Source: Synechococcus sp. MEDNS5 | Lineage (GTDB): Bacteria > Cyanobacteriota > Cyanobacteriia > PCC-6307 > Cyanobiaceae | Direction of reading: 5' to 3' | NCBI RefSeq assembly: GCF_014279875.1 | Contig: NZ_CP047952.1 | Span: 1,612,001-1,676,000, forward strand | Length of the DNA: 64,000 bases | Shown here: piece by piece, positions 17,634 through 29,157 of the stretch | Numbering within the stretch: the first letter of the stretch is position 1 | Layout of the letters: every line of letters begins with the position of its first letter | The notes under the pieces: generated by a model | The model's database searches: none | Told to the model about the DNA's origin: nothing | Seen by the model: the letters and a program-made list of their open reading frames with translations, nothing else | Translations under genes and position numbers: made by a program

Positions 17634-18728
17634 ATGAGCCAGGACATCGCAGTGGGCACCGAATCACGCACCCAATCCCAGGGCGGTCTTGTGGGGGCCC
17701 ATGCAGAGCGTTTATCCAGTCTGGTCACCGCACAAAGAGCCTCGGTGGATCGCACGACGGGTCTGGTGCTTTACCGGGACATGACGCTCGGACGACGCTT
17801 TGAAGACAAGTGCGCGGAGATGTATTACCGCGGCAAGATGTTTGGATTCGTGCATTTGTACAACGGCCAGGAGGCTGTGAGCACGGGTGTCATCGGCGCC
17901 ATGAAGCGCCAGCACGACTGGTTCTGCAGCACCTACCGCGACCACGTACACGCCCTGAGCGCCGGTGTTCCAGCCCGTGAGGTCATGAGCGAGCTGTTTG
18001 GCAAGGAAACAGGTTGCAGCAAGGGTCGCGGTGGCTCGATGCACCTGTTCTCGAAGGAACACCATCTTTTGGGAGGTTTCGCCTTCATCGGAGAGGGGAT
18101 TCCCGTTGCGCTGGGAGCCGCCTTCACCAGCCGCTACAAGCGCGATGCCCTTGGTGATTCCAGCAGCAATGCCGTCACAGCGGCTTTCTTCGGCGATGGA
18201 ACTTGCAACAACGGCCAGTTCTTTGAGTGCCTCAACATGGCGCAACTCTGGAAGCTGCCCATCCTTTTCGTAGTTGAGAACAACAAGTGGGCCATCGGCA
18301 TGGCCCACGATCGCGCCACGAGCGATCCCGAAATCTGGCGCAAGGCCGGTGCCTTCGGCATGGCTGGTGAAGAAGTGGATGGCATGGATGTGCTGGCTGT
18401 CCGCGCCGCAGCCCAGAGGGCAGTGGAACGGGCCAGGGCCGGGGAAGGCCCGACCGTCCTGGAATGCCTCACCTATCGATTCAGGGGCCACTCTCTTGCC
18501 GACCCAGACGAATTGAGGGCTGAAGAGGAAAAGCAGTTCTGGGCTAAACGTGACCCCCTCAAAGCCCTGGAGCGGGATCTGTTGGCCGCCAATCTGGTCT
18601 CTGCTGAGGAGCTTCGGGCGATCGAAAAAGAAATCGATGCCGAGGTCCAGGACTGCGTGGACTTCGCGCTCAGTGCTCCAGAACCCGATGGGTCCGAACT
18701 GACCCGTTACATCTGGGCTGACGACTGA
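17634..18728 (+). CDS. pdhA: Pyruvate dehydrogenase E1 component alpha subunit
   Basis: The 364-residue thiamine-diphosphate subunit of the pyruvate dehydrogenase complex that makes acetyl-CoA. Visible motifs: [59 protein letters not shown] (written here in parts of one segment), and the ThDP motif [15 protein letters not shown] ending in VVENNKWAI. The last segment, [17 protein letters not shown], carries the phosphorylation-loop equivalent. Its partner E3, lpdA, is at 27709-29157. Divergent from zipN. Confidence 0.97.
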   Translation: MSQDIAVGTESRTQSQGGLVGAHAERLSSLVTAQRASVDRTTGLVLYRDMTLGRRFEDKCAEMYYRGKMFGFVHLYNGQEAVSTGVIGAMKRQHDWFCSTYRDHVHALSAGVPAREVMSELFGKETGCSKGRGGSMHLFSKEHHLLGGFAFIGEGIPVALGAAFTSRYKRDALGDSSSNAVTAAFFGDGTCNNGQFFECLNMAQLWKLPILFVVENNKWAIGMAHDRATSDPEIWRKAGAFGMAGEEVDGMDVLAVRAAAQRAVERARAGEGPTVLECLTYRFRGHSLADPDELRAEEEKQFWAKRDPLKALERDLLAANLVSAEELRAIEKEIDAEVQDCVDFALSAPEPDGSELTRYIWADD

Positions 18729-18729
18729 A

Positions 18730-19644
18730 TCACAACCCGTGCAACCGCGCCTGATCCGCAGCAGCGCGGAAGACCAAGGCATGCCGTTTCACAAGGGGGA
18801 TCATGGCGTCGTAACCCCCACCGATGACGGTGGCCACTGGAATGCTGCGGCGCAGGCAGGCATCGAGCACCAAATGATCGCGCTGGAGCAGCCCTAGATC
18901 CGTGAGGGCGAGACGTCCAAGCCGATCATCCCGGTGGGGATCGACTCCCGCGTTGTAGAGAACCAACTGAGGACGCAGACGATCCAGAACACCGGGAAGG
19001 TTGTCGCCGATGGTTTCCAGGTAGGCCCTGTCTTCCAGTCCATCGCCTAATGGCAGATCAAGATCGCTGACCTGCTTGCGGGAGGGGAAGTTTGACGCGG
19101 CATGCGCTGAAAAGGTGAACACGCGTTCATCGCCTCTGAAGATCAGGGCGGTGGCATCCCCTTGATGCACATCCAGATCAACAACAAGCACGCGCTGGAG
19201 GCCTTCCTGCTCGATCAGAACCCGCGAACAGACAGCAAGATCATTAAAGATGCAAAATCCGCTGCCGAAATCGGGAAAGGCATGGTGGGTGCCTCCAGCG
19301 AGGTGACAGGCCAAGCCATGGCGCAAGGCAAGCCTGGCCGTGAGCACAGTTCCACCGACAGCGAGCCAGGTGCGTTGAACCAGAGGCGTTGTGGCGGGCA
19401 AACCAATTCGGCGCTGCGCCTGCCGATCCAGGCGGTCTCTGGCGAAGGCTTCGTGGTACGACCTCTGATGCACAAGCTCAAGCCAGCGTCGCGGCACAGG
19501 CAGGGGGCGATGCATCTGGCTGGAGTGCGCCAGTCCACAGTCGAAGAGGCAGCGCTCGAGTCCCCGGAACTTCGCCATCGGGAAGCGATGGCTACTGGGA
19601 AGGGGTGCGCTGTAGGCCTCGTGATAGACAAGCGGTGGCTTCAA
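18730..19644 (-). CDS. Histone deacetylase-family (acetoin utilization-like) protein
   Basis: A 304-residue arginase/deacetylase-fold protein related to AcuC and HDAC-like amidohydrolases; bacterial members remove acetyl groups from lysines, polyamines or small amides. The zinc and catalytic residues are present: GGTHHAFPDFGSGFCIFND, VVDLDVHQGD and LVLYNAGVDPHRDDRLG. I chose a TTG at 19644 (KPPLVYHEAY) because longer forms overlap the sigma-factor gene; the start is uncertain. The gene lies 37 bases after that gene, probably in the same transcript. Confidence 0.82.
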   Translation of the reverse strand: MKPPLVYHEAYSAPLPSSHRFPMAKFRGLERCLFDCGLAHSSQMHRPLPVPRRWLELVHQRSYHEAFARDRLDRQAQRRIGLPATTPLVQRTWLAVGGTVLTARLALRHGLACHLAGGTHHAFPDFGSGFCIFNDLAVCSRVLIEQEGLQRVLVVDLDVHQGDATALIFRGDERVFTFSAHAASNFPSRKQVSDLDLPLGDGLEDRAYLETIGDNLPGVLDRLRPQLVLYNAGVDPHRDDRLGRLALTDLGLLQRDHLVLDACLRRSIPVATVIGGGYDAMIPLVKRHALVFRAAADQARLHGL

Positions 19645-19681
19645 CGGATCGATTCGATCCGTGAAGTCTGCAAGACGAGGC

Positions 19682-20623
19682 TCAGAACGTGGGAGCCACC
19701 CGACGGGTGAGATTGCGGAGCTTGCGCAGGGCCTTGAGCTCCACCTGACGGACCCGCTCGCGTGACACGTCGAGGAGCCGACCGATTTCCGCCAACGTAT
19801 GGCGTTCGTTGCCATTCAAGCCGAAACGCAACGTGAGCACGTGCTGCTCCTGATCACTGAGGTGACTCATCCAGCGACCGAGCTGCTCGTGATGCATCCG
19901 CTGCTCCACCCTGTCGAGAGGCTCCTCAAGGGACGAATCAGCAATCAAATCTCCAAGGAAACTGCGCCCTTCCTCTCCGTTCACGGGTGCATCCAGGCTG
20001 CTGGTGGTGAGCGCCTGCCTGAGCAGGGAGTCAAGCTCCTCAACCGGCAGATCCATCGCCTCGGCAATCTCGAGGCGGCTTGGCATGGCTCCCAGCTTGT
20101 GAGCCAGATCCAAACTCACCTTGCGGATGGTGGTGAGACGTTCGCTGAGGTGGACCGGCAAACGGATCGTGCGCGACTGACAAGCAATCGCCCGGGTCAT
20201 GCTCTGGCGAATCCACCAGAAGGCATAGGTGGAGAATTTGTAACCACGGGTGGGGTCAAATTTCTCGACGGCCCGCTCGAGGCCAAGAGACCCTTCTTGT
20301 ATCAAATCGAGAAGCTCGAGACCCTTGCCCTGGTATTTCTTCGCAACGCTAACGACCAAGCGAAGGTTGGCTTTCATCATCCGTTGCTTGGCACGCTGAC
20401 CCACTCGAATCAAACGACGCTGCTTGCCATCAAATTGATCGCTATCTGCTGCAATCGAACCATCTTCAGTGAGCTGCATCAGCTGCTGCACTTGATTACC
20501 AAGCTCAATTTCCTCAGCGGGAGTCAGCAAAGGAATTCTTCCGATCGTTGCGAGATACCAACTGATTGGATCACTGCTTCGTCGTCTTTGGGTTTCAGAA
20601 ACCCCGGCTGCGGCTGAAGGCAT
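19682..20623 (-). CDS. RNA polymerase sigma factor, RpoD-like group 2
   Basis: A 313-residue sigma-70 factor without the long N-terminal region 1.1 of the primary factor, placing it in the non-essential group 2 typical of cyanobacteria. Region 1.2 (DPISWYLATIGRIPLLTPAEEIEL), region 2 (LDLIQEGSLGLERAVEKFD, YKFSTYAFWWIRQSMTRAI), region 3 and region 4 (LTLRFGLNG, TLAEIGRLLDVSRERVRQVE) are complete. Which stress it answers cannot be read from the sequence. A 140-base upstream gap probably holds its promoter. Confidence 0.93.
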   Translation of the reverse strand: MPSAAAGVSETQRRRSSDPISWYLATIGRIPLLTPAEEIELGNQVQQLMQLTEDGSIAADSDQFDGKQRRLIRVGQRAKQRMMKANLRLVVSVAKKYQGKGLELLDLIQEGSLGLERAVEKFDPTRGYKFSTYAFWWIRQSMTRAIACQSRTIRLPVHLSERLTTIRKVSLDLAHKLGAMPSRLEIAEAMDLPVEELDSLLRQALTTSSLDAPVNGEEGRSFLGDLIADSSLEEPLDRVEQRMHHEQLGRWMSHLSDQEQHVLTLRFGLNGNERHTLAEIGRLLDVSRERVRQVELKALRKLRNLTRRVAPTF

Positions 20624-20763
20624 GGGGATGGACTTATGACGTGGGGAGACTGTCCTACGAAATTCACTGAATTGAATGTGTTTTCAGCAACCCTTCAGAT
20701 TCGTACGTTGAAAACGACACAAACCAATCACTTGTGCATCATCACGTGTTGAAACCTAAATAA

Positions 20764-22332
20764 TTACTTCAGAGCATCACCCAATCGCGTCGTCGATCGC
20801 ACCAATTGCGTGAGTTGATCCGCAATGGTGAGTGCCCCACTGCCGCGGCTGCATTGGCGAGCAGCCTGAGCATGCAGCAATCCCGCGGCTGCCAGAGCGG
20901 CCCCATCCACAGGGCTGGCGGCAGCCTGCAGTCGCGCTCCCCACCCCCCGGCCAGGCCGGCCAACAGATCCCCAAGCCCGGTTCGAGCAACCTGGCGATC
21001 CGTACCCACCAACTGACGTAAAGATCCCGAAGGGTCCGCGATCACGCTGTGTGCACCTTTGAGCAACACCACTGCACCGCTGCGTTCCGCGGCGGCTGCA
21101 GCGCGGTCCAGCGGAGAACCCTGATCGCAGCCGGGAAATAGACGTTCAAATTCCTGGGAGTGGGGGGTGATCCAGGTGGGTCCCATCCGCTTCAAGAACC
21201 AGCGCCACCCCTCACCCTCCCCGGACAGTTGATTGAGCGCATCGGCATCCAGCACCAAAAGGCCCCGGAAGGTCAGCAACGGTTCGGCCCAGCCTTGCCA
21301 GACCCCTTCCATCAGTCCCAGACCGGGCCCCAGCAGCACGGCATCCAACCGGCTGAGATCGCTCCGCTCCAGAGCAGGCCCCCACAGCAGTGAACCACTG
21401 TCATCGCACTCGACTGCAGGCTCCGAGACCACTTCCGGGGCCCATTGCCAGAGCTGTTGATCCACCGCTTTCGGCAGAGCGGCCCGCACACTGCCGGCAC
21501 CACTGGCCAAAGCCCCCCGCACCGCCAGGTGAGCCGCACCGCGATAACGCTCGCTGCCAGCGATGAGCAGCAAACATCCGCGCTCATATTTCATCGCAGT
21601 GCTTCTCTCATCAGGAACTTGCAGGGTCTTGAGGTCTGGGGCCCCCACCTGAAGCACCAGGGGAGAGGTCTGGCAGGCCATCAACCGCGGCGGTACCCCT
21701 GGATCGATGCGATGCACGGTGCCAGCCAAGGGCAGAGCCGCGTCCTGAACCAGTCCTCGCTTGATCAGAGCCACAGTGAGGGTGTCGGAAGCCACGGCAC
21801 CGGCGGCTCCCAACGGCACGCCTGAATCGCTATCCAGACCACTCGGGCAATCCAGGCTGATCAGCTGTCCGGGTGCGCAGAGCTGACGCTGTTGCAACAG
21901 TTGCGCCAGCTGATCTGGAAGGGGGCGGGTCTGGCCGAGACCAAAGAGAGCGTCGATCCAAAGGGCGGGATCGGCTGGGTCAGGCTCGCACTTATGCACA
22001 GGCACCCCAAGCCACAGCAGGTGCCGCCAGTGCTCACGGGTCAGGGACTGTCGCAGGGGCAACGGTGCCCAGAGACGCACGGCAATGCCCCTCTCCAGCA
22101 ACTTTCGCCCCAGAACCAGGCCATCGCCTCCGTTATGGCCTGGCCCTACAAGAACCAAAACCCCTTGGGCAAGACGAGCGGGACGCTGCAGACACCACTC
22201 CGCCATCCTCTGGCCGACCGATTCCATCAAGGCAGCGACGGGCAGCCCGCTTGCCAGCCACTGCTGCTCAAGCTCCAGCATCTGGTCACTGCAAACCAGC
22301 AGATGATCAGCATCGACAGCTGGCCAATGCAT
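20764..22332 (-). CDS. nnrD: Bifunctional NAD(P)H-hydrate epimerase / dehydratase
   Basis: Repairs hydrated NADH and NADPH. The 522-residue protein fuses the epimerase NnrE (about residues 1-215: [34 protein letters not shown]) to the ATP/ADP-dependent dehydratase NnrD (about 235-522: [52 protein letters not shown]). The start at 22332 gives the usual N-terminus; a longer in-frame start at 22374 overlaps the mnmA leader. Divergent from mnmA. Confidence 0.93.
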   Translation of the reverse strand: MHWPAVDADHLLVCSDQMLELEQQWLASGLPVAALMESVGQRMAEWCLQRPARLAQGVLVLVGPGHNGGDGLVLGRKLLERGIAVRLWAPLPLRQSLTREHWRHLLWLGVPVHKCEPDPADPALWIDALFGLGQTRPLPDQLAQLLQQRQLCAPGQLISLDCPSGLDSDSGVPLGAAGAVASDTLTVALIKRGLVQDAALPLAGTVHRIDPGVPPRLMACQTSPLVLQVGAPDLKTLQVPDERSTAMKYERGCLLLIAGSERYRGAAHLAVRGALASGAGSVRAALPKAVDQQLWQWAPEVVSEPAVECDDSGSLLWGPALERSDLSRLDAVLLGPGLGLMEGVWQGWAEPLLTFRGLLVLDADALNQLSGEGEGWRWFLKRMGPTWITPHSQEFERLFPGCDQGSPLDRAAAAAERSGAVVLLKGAHSVIADPSGSLRQLVGTDRQVARTGLGDLLAGLAGGWGARLQAAASPVDGAALAAAGLLHAQAARQCSRGSGALTIADQLTQLVRSTTRLGDALK

Positions 22333-22390
22333 GGAGGGGGCCCATGGGACCTCACTATGGAGAAAGAAGCCCATTCCTGTCCGTCAGCCC

Positions 22391-23560
22391 ATGCCGGCCG
22401 CGTTTCCAGTCACAGCCGCCACGCCCGCAGGAGCTGAGGCCCTGAATCGATTGCGCCATTGGCCAGGGGAGCATCGTGTTGCCGTGGGCCTCTCCGGTGG
22501 TGTGGACAGCTCACTCACCGCAGCGCTGCTTGTTGAGGCCGGCTGGGACGTGGAAGGCCTCACCCTGTGGTTGATGAGCGGAAAGGGGGCCTGCTGTGCA
22601 GAAGGGCTGGTGGATGCCGCTGGGATCTGCGAGCAACTCGAGATTCCCCATCACGTGGTGGATTCACGTGACACTTTCCAGCGCGAAATCGTGAATGGCC
22701 TGATTGAGGGATATCAGGCCGGCATTACGCCCTTGCCCTGCTCACGCTGCAACCGGGCTGTGAAGTTCTCGCCAATGCTGCGGTGGGCCCAGGAGGAACG
22801 TGGTCTCGCCAGGATTGCCACCGGGCATTACGCACGGCTCCGTTTTGACGACAGCTCCGGCCGATGGCGACTGCTGCGCGGTCTCGATGCGCGCAAGGAC
22901 CAGAGCTACTTCCTCTACGACCTCACCCAGGACGTCCTCGGCCGCGTGGTGTTCCCTCTTGGAGAACTCACCAAGCCCGACACCCGTCTGGAGGCCGCTC
23001 GCCATGGACTGCGTACAGCGGCGAAACCGGAAAGCCAAGACCTCTGCCTCGCCGATCACCATGGATCGATGCGGGCCTTTCTCGATGCATACCTGCCACC
23101 GCGTCAGGGGGAAATTGTTCTCCAGGATGGAACGGTTGTGGGAGAGCATGACGGCATCGAGCACTTCACCATCGGGCAGCGCAAAGGACTCGGCATCGCC
23201 TGGAGCGAGCCCCTGCATGTGATCCGCCTCGATGCCGCGATGAACCGCGTCGTCGTCGCCACTCGCGATCAGGCGGGGCGCAGCCATTGCGTTGTGGGCG
23301 CCATCAACTGGATCTCAATCGCTCCACCAGCACCAGGGCAGCGTCAAAAGGTGCAGGTGCAGGTGCGCTACCGCAGTGCTCCTGTTCCCGCCCAACTCAC
23401 CACCATGGAGGCTGAGGCATCGGATGCTGCGGCCGACCGCCCCCATCGCTGCAGGCTTGACTTTGATGAGCCTCAGTTTTCGATCACTCCTGGGCAGGCG
23501 GCGGTGTTCTACGACGGTGACGCTGTTCTTGGGGGAGGACTGATCCAGACCTCGGCCTGA
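22391..23560 (+). CDS. mnmA: tRNA-uridine 2-sulfurtransferase MnmA
   Basis: Thiolates U34 in tRNAs for Lys, Glu and Gln using ATP and a persulfide donor. The 389-residue protein has the PP-loop GLSGGVDSS, the [10 protein letters not shown] catalytic/zinc segment, [15 protein letters not shown] and the second catalytic-cysteine region KPESQDLC. I chose the ATG at 22391, which avoids overlap with the divergent nnr gene. The 3' end overlaps the convergent lnt gene by 77 bases. Confidence 0.95.
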   Translation: MPAAFPVTAATPAGAEALNRLRHWPGEHRVAVGLSGGVDSSLTAALLVEAGWDVEGLTLWLMSGKGACCAEGLVDAAGICEQLEIPHHVVDSRDTFQREIVNGLIEGYQAGITPLPCSRCNRAVKFSPMLRWAQEERGLARIATGHYARLRFDDSSGRWRLLRGLDARKDQSYFLYDLTQDVLGRVVFPLGELTKPDTRLEAARHGLRTAAKPESQDLCLADHHGSMRAFLDAYLPPRQGEIVLQDGTVVGEHDGIEHFTIGQRKGLGIAWSEPLHVIRLDAAMNRVVVATRDQAGRSHCVVGAINWISIAPPAPGQRQKVQVQVRYRSAPVPAQLTTMEAEASDAAADRPHRCRLDFDEPQFSITPGQAAVFYDGDAVLGGGLIQTSA

Positions 23561-24995
23561 GGAGCGTCGCGGCGGCGATCAAGAGAAGACCCGCCAGGGG
23601 CCAATCGCGCAGTCGTGCATAGGGGGTCAAAACGTTGCTGGGCTGCACCTGCACGGTCAGCAGGCCAGGGCGCATCGCTGGCAAACGAGACGTGACCTGT
23701 CCCTTGGCATTGATCGCAGCCGTGGGACCAGTATTGGCTGCCGACACCAGCGGTCGGGCCGTCTCCACACTGCGCAATTGCGCCAGAGCCAGAAACTGCT
23801 GCTGCAACAGCAAGGGATAAGGGTCCAGATTGGCGGCTGTGAGGATCCATTGCCCCCCTCTCGCCGCCGCCCGGGCGAGGGCCGTGCCGTTGGAGATCTC
23901 GTAACAGATCGCGACCTGGGCAGGAGGGCCTCCCCAGCGCCAGAGCCTGGACGCCCCACCAGATTCGAGCCCCCCCACTGCGGAGAGTCCCGCAAGGCCT
24001 GGCAAGGCCGGAGTCCATTCCCCCAGGGGGACCAGACGATGCTTATCGATCACAGCGCCAGGAGTTGCATCATCTCCTTGCAGCAACAGCAGAGCACTGC
24101 GCTGACGGCCCGCAACCCAGCGAAAGCCACCGCTGATCAGAGGGACAGGCTCCACCAGCAGATTCCCTCGATCCAGCGGCAACGTTCCCTCCGGGGCGAT
24201 CAGCAGATCAGCCCCCTCAGCTTCAGCTCTGGTCAGTGCCGCCCGTAGCAGTCGGGGGAACTGACTCTGACGCTCAGCACTGAATTTCTCTCTGGTGGGA
24301 ATCGCGGGCTGCCAGAGAGCCAGATTCAGAGGGTCCCTGGAGACATCAGGACGATCGATCCCGACCAGTGCCGCAACACCGAGAGCGTGCAGGAGCGCCA
24401 AGCCAACCGCTCCGATCCCCAGCAGCCGTAATCGCATGCGGCCACGATCAGCGCTGGCCAACAGCGTCCATAACCACCAGCCCAGAAGCAGCTGCAGGGC
24501 CGCCAGACCTCCGGCGCCACACCAGCGTGCCAATCCGCCCAGAGCAGGATCAGCAGGAAAGACGCTCCCTCCCACACCGATCCAGAACAGTGGGCTTCGA
24601 GAGAGCAGGGTTTCTCCAAGGCCCCAGATCAAGGACAGAACAAGCGCCTGCAACGCGCCACCCCGCCCTGGCAGCAACCGAACCAACCCACTCCAGCCGC
24701 TTAACAACAACGCCGCGGCCAGCACACAGCCCAGCCAAACCGCAGCAGCCAAGGGAAGACTTAGGAGCTCTGGCACCCCTAACCAGGTGAGTGGGTGCAG
24801 GGCCAGCAGCCAGCGATGGCTGATCGCCACGGCAAGCGCCCCCCAGAGTGCTGCGGCCAGAGGGTTCATCGCCACAGACCACAGCAAAGCCAGCGCGGGC
24901 AACATCCACCAAACCCCCGACAGGCTGAGACCGGTGCCCGCCAGCAAACCTCCCAGCAGAGCCCGGAGCAGGATCTGGGATCGGTCATTGCCCAT
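23484..24995 (-). CDS. lnt: Apolipoprotein N-acyltransferase
   Basis: Adds the third acyl chain to lipoproteins at the periplasmic face of the inner membrane. The 503-residue protein has about seven N-terminal membrane segments, a nitrilase-like domain (about 205-460) and a C-terminal membrane segment. The catalytic triad is readable: Glu in [11 protein letters not shown], Lys in [12 protein letters not shown] and Cys in [10 protein letters not shown]. The last 26 codons, a basic tail, overlap the end of mnmA on the other strand. Confidence 0.93.
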   Translation of the reverse strand: MGNDRSQILLRALLGGLLAGTGLSLSGVWWMLPALALLWSVAMNPLAAALWGALAVAISHRWLLALHPLTWLGVPELLSLPLAAAVWLGCVLAAALLLSGWSGLVRLLPGRGGALQALVLSLIWGLGETLLSRSPLFWIGVGGSVFPADPALGGLARWCGAGGLAALQLLLGWWLWTLLASADRGRMRLRLLGIGAVGLALLHALGVAALVGIDRPDVSRDPLNLALWQPAIPTREKFSAERQSQFPRLLRAALTRAEAEGADLLIAPEGTLPLDRGNLLVEPVPLISGGFRWVAGRQRSALLLLQGDDATPGAVIDKHRLVPLGEWTPALPGLAGLSAVGGLESGGASRLWRWGGPPAQVAICYEISNGTALARAAARGGQWILTAANLDPYPLLLQQQFLALAQLRSVETARPLVSAANTGPTAAINAKGQVTSRLPAMRPGLLTVQVQPSNVLTPYARLRDWPLAGLLLIAAATLLRPRSGSVLPQEQRHRRRTPPPAQE

Positions 24996-25048
24996 GGTGC
25001 CCCCCAGAGGTTGACGTCATCCTGAAGTCACAACGCTCAACATCCGTG

Positions 25049-25378
25049 ATGGAGACCGCCAACCCTCTCCAACAGATACTGCTCCGAGGCCTTGGCACCA
25101 CCACCCTGGTGGCCGAACGCCTGCGTGGCGTGACCCAGGAGTGGGTGAGCAGTGGCCGTCTCGACCCCAGCCAGGCCTCGGCTCTGGTGGACGACGTTCT
25201 CAAAGCTCTGCGCGGGGAAACCCCTGAACTCGAGCAGCAGATGGGGCGCAATCTGGAGCGCAACCGCGACAATCTTCTGCAGGATCTGGGCCTTCCCAGC
25301 CAGAAGGAAGTTGATGAGCTGCGCGGCCGCATCGACCGACTGGAGCAGCAACTCCGCCAGCGCGAACGCCAAGACTGA
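25049..25378 (+). CDS. Phasin-like coiled-coil protein (109 aa)
   Basis: A 109-residue helical protein resembling short phasin-family or PhaM-like proteins common in cyanobacteria. The N-terminal helix ([19 protein letters not shown]) is amphipathic, and the C-terminus is a heptad-rich coiled coil ([20 protein letters not shown]). No polyhydroxyalkanoate synthase is nearby, so a granule role is only a family guess. The ATG at 25049 follows a GTG directly; the real start could be either. Followed by the FKBP gene. Confidence 0.7.
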   Translation: METANPLQQILLRGLGTTTLVAERLRGVTQEWVSSGRLDPSQASALVDDVLKALRGETPELEQQMGRNLERNRDNLLQDLGLPSQKEVDELRGRIDRLEQQLRQRERQD

Positions 25379-25413
25379 ACCTGCCAGACTCCTCCAGAAC
25401 AAAGGGAGCTCCA

Positions 25414-26061
25414 GTGCGCGACATTCTGATCAGTTCTGCCGTCTGTGTGGCGTGCCTGATGGTGGCGCTGGTGAGTCAGATCGTGGCACCGTCCACCGTG
25501 ATCGCCGCACCACCCACCACCACCGCTCAGACATCCACCGCTCAGACATCCACCGCTCAGACATCCACCGTGCAGGCAGCCGCTCAGACGGCTGACGTGC
25601 AGGCCTCCACGGCGATGGAACTGGACCCCGACGAGACCAACCCAACCCTCTTTGCCATGGCACCCGACTCCAATCAGGCTGATGCGTCCGCTCTCGGAGG
25701 CGCAATGAGTGCCGAAAAGCCTGAAATCACTGCCAGCGGTCTGCGGATCACCGATCTCGTGGTGGGGACCGGCGCCGCAGCCTCCTCCGGACAAACCGTG
25801 GTGGTGCATTACCGCGGGACCCTCGAGGACGGCCGTCAGTTCGACGCCAGCTACGACCGCGGCACCCCGTTCAGCTTCCCCCTCGGTGCTGGCCGGGTGA
25901 TCAAGGGTTGGGACGAAGGTGTTCAGGGGATGAAAGTGGGCGGCAAGCGCAAGCTGGTGATTCCTCCCGATCTGGGTTACGGAACCCGTGGTGCCGGTGG
26001 TGTCATTCCCCCCAACGCCACGCTGATCTTTGAAGTGGAGTTGCTTGAAGTGAAAGGTTGA
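25414..26061 (+). CDS. FKBP-type peptidyl-prolyl cis-trans isomerase, exported
   Basis: Accelerates proline isomerisation during folding of exported or thylakoid-lumen proteins. The GTG start has an AAGGGAG ribosome site. An N-terminal signal segment (residues 5-30) is followed by a Thr/Ala/Gln-rich linker that includes a 15-base tandem repeat, then the FKBP domain (about residues 105-215): [59 protein letters not shown]. The aromatic active-site residues are present, so it should be active. Confidence 0.92.
   Translation: MRDILISSAVCVACLMVALVSQIVAPSTVIAAPPTTTAQTSTAQTSTAQTSTVQAAAQTADVQASTAMELDPDETNPTLFAMAPDSNQADASALGGAMSAEKPEITASGLRITDLVVGTGAAASSGQTVVVHYRGTLEDGRQFDASYDRGTPFSFPLGAGRVIKGWDEGVQGMKVGGKRKLVIPPDLGYGTRGAGGVIPPNATLIFEVELLEVKG
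25525..25569 (+). repeat. Three 15-base tandem repeats in the FKBP linker
   Basis: GCTCAGACATCCACC is repeated three times without error, encoding AQTST repeats between the signal segment and the FKBP domain. The perfect identity suggests recent slippage. Confidence 0.9.
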
Positions 26062-26131
26062 GCCTGCCAGGAGGGCAACAGCTGAAGGTCACGCACTGTC
26101 GTTAGGATCCCGCTGCTCGGTTGCCCTCCCC

Positions 26132-26731
<600 letters not shown>

Positions 26732-26752
26732 TCAGACGCTGATCCACCATCA

Positions 26753-26777
26753 AGCCCCCGCTCTGCGGGGGCTTTTT
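26753..26777 (+). terminator. Terminator of sodB
   Basis: An eight-base GC-rich stem (AGCCCCCG/CGGGGGCT) with a five-base loop followed by a T-run, 22 bases after the sodB stop. Confidence 0.9.
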
Positions 26778-26801
26778 AATGCCGCGATCCAAGGGATTCC
26801 A

Positions 26802-27686
26802 TCAGCCTGCGATCAAATCGCGCAGACCCTGCTCCACGCTCTCTTGGCGCATCAGTGCTTCGCCAACGAGCACCGCACCGGCACCGCTGCGTTGAACGCG
26901 ATTCAAATCGGAGCGAGTGAACAGACCCGACTCACTGACCAGAAGGGCACCTTGCGCGCGCAGGCGATCACCAAACCGTTCCGAAAGCGACTCCGTCGTG
27001 GCCAGATCCGTCTCAAAGCTGGTTAGGTCGCGATTATTGATTCCAATGAGCGGGAAGCCTCCAAGGGTGAGGACGCGCTCCATCTCCTCAGCATCGTGCA
27101 CTTCCACCAGAACAGTGAGACCAAGGGTGGCCGCCACCTTCTGCAGATAGGCGAGATCCTGATCTGAAAGGATGGCTGCGATCAGCAGAGCGGCATCGGC
27201 ACCGGCCGCGCGCGCCTGATACAGCTGATGCGGACTGAGAATGAAGTCCTTGCATAACAGCGGCAGTTCCACGGCTTCGCGCACAGCCACCAGCACATCG
27301 AAACCGCCTTGAAAAAAGGTTCGATCCGTGAGCACGGACAGGCAACTGGCCCCTCCAGCGGCATAGGCCTTGGCAATGGCCACGGGATCGAAATCCTCAC
27401 GAATCACGCCTTTGCTGGGACTGGCCTTCTTGACTTCAGCAATCACAGCAGGAGCCAAAGGGGCCTGACGCAAAGCTCCCAGAAAATCCAGCGGTGGAGG
27501 CAGTTCTGCAACCCGTGCCTTCAGCTGCACGAGGGGCATGCGCTGGCGGGACGTCTCGATCTCACGATCCTTCTCCCAGACAATCTTCTCGAGAATGTTG
27601 CGAGGCTCACCGTCCTGGTGGGGGATGGCGTACTCGAGGTGGGCCACCTGAACCTTCGGGTTGGGCGGTCGACGACGGATCTCCAT
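26802..27686 (-). CDS. trpC: Indole-3-glycerol phosphate synthase
   Basis: Closes the indole ring in tryptophan synthesis. The 294-residue (beta-alpha)8 barrel shows the catalytic Lys segment [54 protein letters not shown] and the C-terminal [11 protein letters not shown]. An N-terminal extension of about 45 residues is usual in cyanobacteria. The ATG at 27686 begins just after the lpdA stop, so the two are likely co-transcribed. Confidence 0.96.
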   Translation of the reverse strand: MEIRRRPPNPKVQVAHLEYAIPHQDGEPRNILEKIVWEKDREIETSRQRMPLVQLKARVAELPPPLDFLGALRQAPLAPAVIAEVKKASPSKGVIREDFDPVAIAKAYAAGGASCLSVLTDRTFFQGGFDVLVAVREAVELPLLCKDFILSPHQLYQARAAGADAALLIAAILSDQDLAYLQKVAATLGLTVLVEVHDAEEMERVLTLGGFPLIGINNRDLTSFETDLATTESLSERFGDRLRAQGALLVSESGLFTRSDLNRVQRSGAGAVLVGEALMRQESVEQGLRDLIAG

Positions 27687-27708
27687 GGCAGATGCGGAAA
27701 GAACGGAA

Positions 27709-29157
27709 TCAGGCAGGTATGAGAAGGGAGGCTGCCGCCTGCTTGTAAGCCACCTCCACCACTTCACTGAGGGTGGGATGGGTATGAACTTCGGTGGAGA
27801 GCTGACGCACGCTCTGTCGACGGGCCACGGCATTTGCCACCTCCTGAATCAAATCAGCGGCATGCAATCCATAAATGTGGGCTCCCAACACCTCTCCAGA
27901 GGCCTTGTTGAACAGAAGCTTCATCAGACCATCGCTGTCCAGTTCAGCGAGCGCCTTGGAGTTGGCCTTGAAGTAACTGCGCACCACACCCAGCTCAAAC
28001 CCTTGATCGGATGCCAACTGCTTGGCATCGGCTTCACTGAACCCAACCGAACTGATCTCTGGATGGGTGAAGGTGGCAGCGGGAATGCTGCGGTAATCGA
28101 TCTCGCGGCTGTGGCCAAGAATGTTGTCGATGGCCACCGTCCCCTGCGCAGCGGCAGTGTGCGCCAGCATCAATTTTCCCGTGACATCACCGACCGCCCA
28201 GAGATGGGGAACCGGCTGCCCGTTGGCCATCACCTGCATGCGGTCGTTGATCGGCACAAACCCGCGCAGGGTTTCCACGCCGAGCTGTTCAAGCTTGAGG
28301 TTGCGGCTGCTTGGAACCCGGCCGGTGGCCACCAGAACAGCATCCACCTCGAGGGTCTCCACAGGCTCGCGGGTCTGCATGTCGACCAGTTCAATCTGAA
28401 CCGGAGCACCCGGTTTGATCGATTGGGCCAGAACCCCTGACCGAGCATCAATATCCCGCCCATCAATCAAGTGGCGCGCAGCGATTCTGGTGATGTCGGG
28501 GTCAAAGGTCGGCATCACCCGATCCAGAGCCTCAATCATCGTGACCTCGCAGCCGAGAGCCGTATAGACGTCTGCAAATTCCAGACCGATATAACCACTG
28601 CCGATGATGGCGAGCCAGCGCGGGAGCCACTCCAGGCTGACGGCCTCATCGCTGGTGAACACGCTGCGACCATCGGTCTCGATACCAGGCGGAACAAAGG
28701 GGTCCGATCCCGTCGCCAGAATCACGTCTTTGGCAGTGATCACCCTGTCCACGCCACTGATTTCCCTCACTCCCACGGCTTGCGCCGACTCCAGACGGCC
28801 CTGGCCACGAATGATGGTCACGCCAGCCCTCTCCAAAGTTTTGGTGAGGTTTCCGCGAATCGTGGCCACGAGTTGATTGGCGTGATCAGCGATTTTCTGG
28901 CGTTCGAAGCGAACCGGGGCGGCATGGATCCCAAAACCTGCCAAATGTTCGGCATCGGCCAGCTCGCGGACACGGCCTGAAGCGGCGAGCAGAGCCTTGG
29001 AGGGAACGCAACCGCGGTTCACACAGGTCCCGCCCATGTCGCGCGATTCGATGATCGCCACCTTCAGGCCATGCTCAGCAGCATGCTTCGCTGCATCGAA
29101 ACCGCCATAACCGGCACCGATCACGATCACATCGAAGTCGAAACTGGCGTCGCTCAC
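27709..29157 (-). CDS. lpdA: Dihydrolipoamide dehydrogenase (E3)
   Basis: The flavoprotein that reoxidises lipoamide in the pyruvate dehydrogenase complex and in glycine cleavage. The 482-residue protein has the FAD motif [12 protein letters not shown], the redox disulfide [15 protein letters not shown], the NAD-binding [14 protein letters not shown], and the C-terminal His-Glu segment [13 protein letters not shown]. The GTG at 29157 overlaps the stop of the upstream methyltransferase gene (GTGA), supporting this start. It partners with pdhA at 17634. Confidence 0.96.
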   Translation of the reverse strand: MSDASFDFDVIVIGAGYGGFDAAKHAAEHGLKVAIIESRDMGGTCVNRGCVPSKALLAASGRVRELADAEHLAGFGIHAAPVRFERQKIADHANQLVATIRGNLTKTLERAGVTIIRGQGRLESAQAVGVREISGVDRVITAKDVILATGSDPFVPPGIETDGRSVFTSDEAVSLEWLPRWLAIIGSGYIGLEFADVYTALGCEVTMIEALDRVMPTFDPDITRIAARHLIDGRDIDARSGVLAQSIKPGAPVQIELVDMQTREPVETLEVDAVLVATGRVPSSRNLKLEQLGVETLRGFVPINDRMQVMANGQPVPHLWAVGDVTGKLMLAHTAAAQGTVAIDNILGHSREIDYRSIPAATFTHPEISSVGFSEADAKQLASDQGFELGVVRSYFKANSKALAELDSDGLMKLLFNKASGEVLGAHIYGLHAADLIQEVANAVARRQSVRQLSTEVHTHPTLSEVVEVAYKQAAASLLIPA

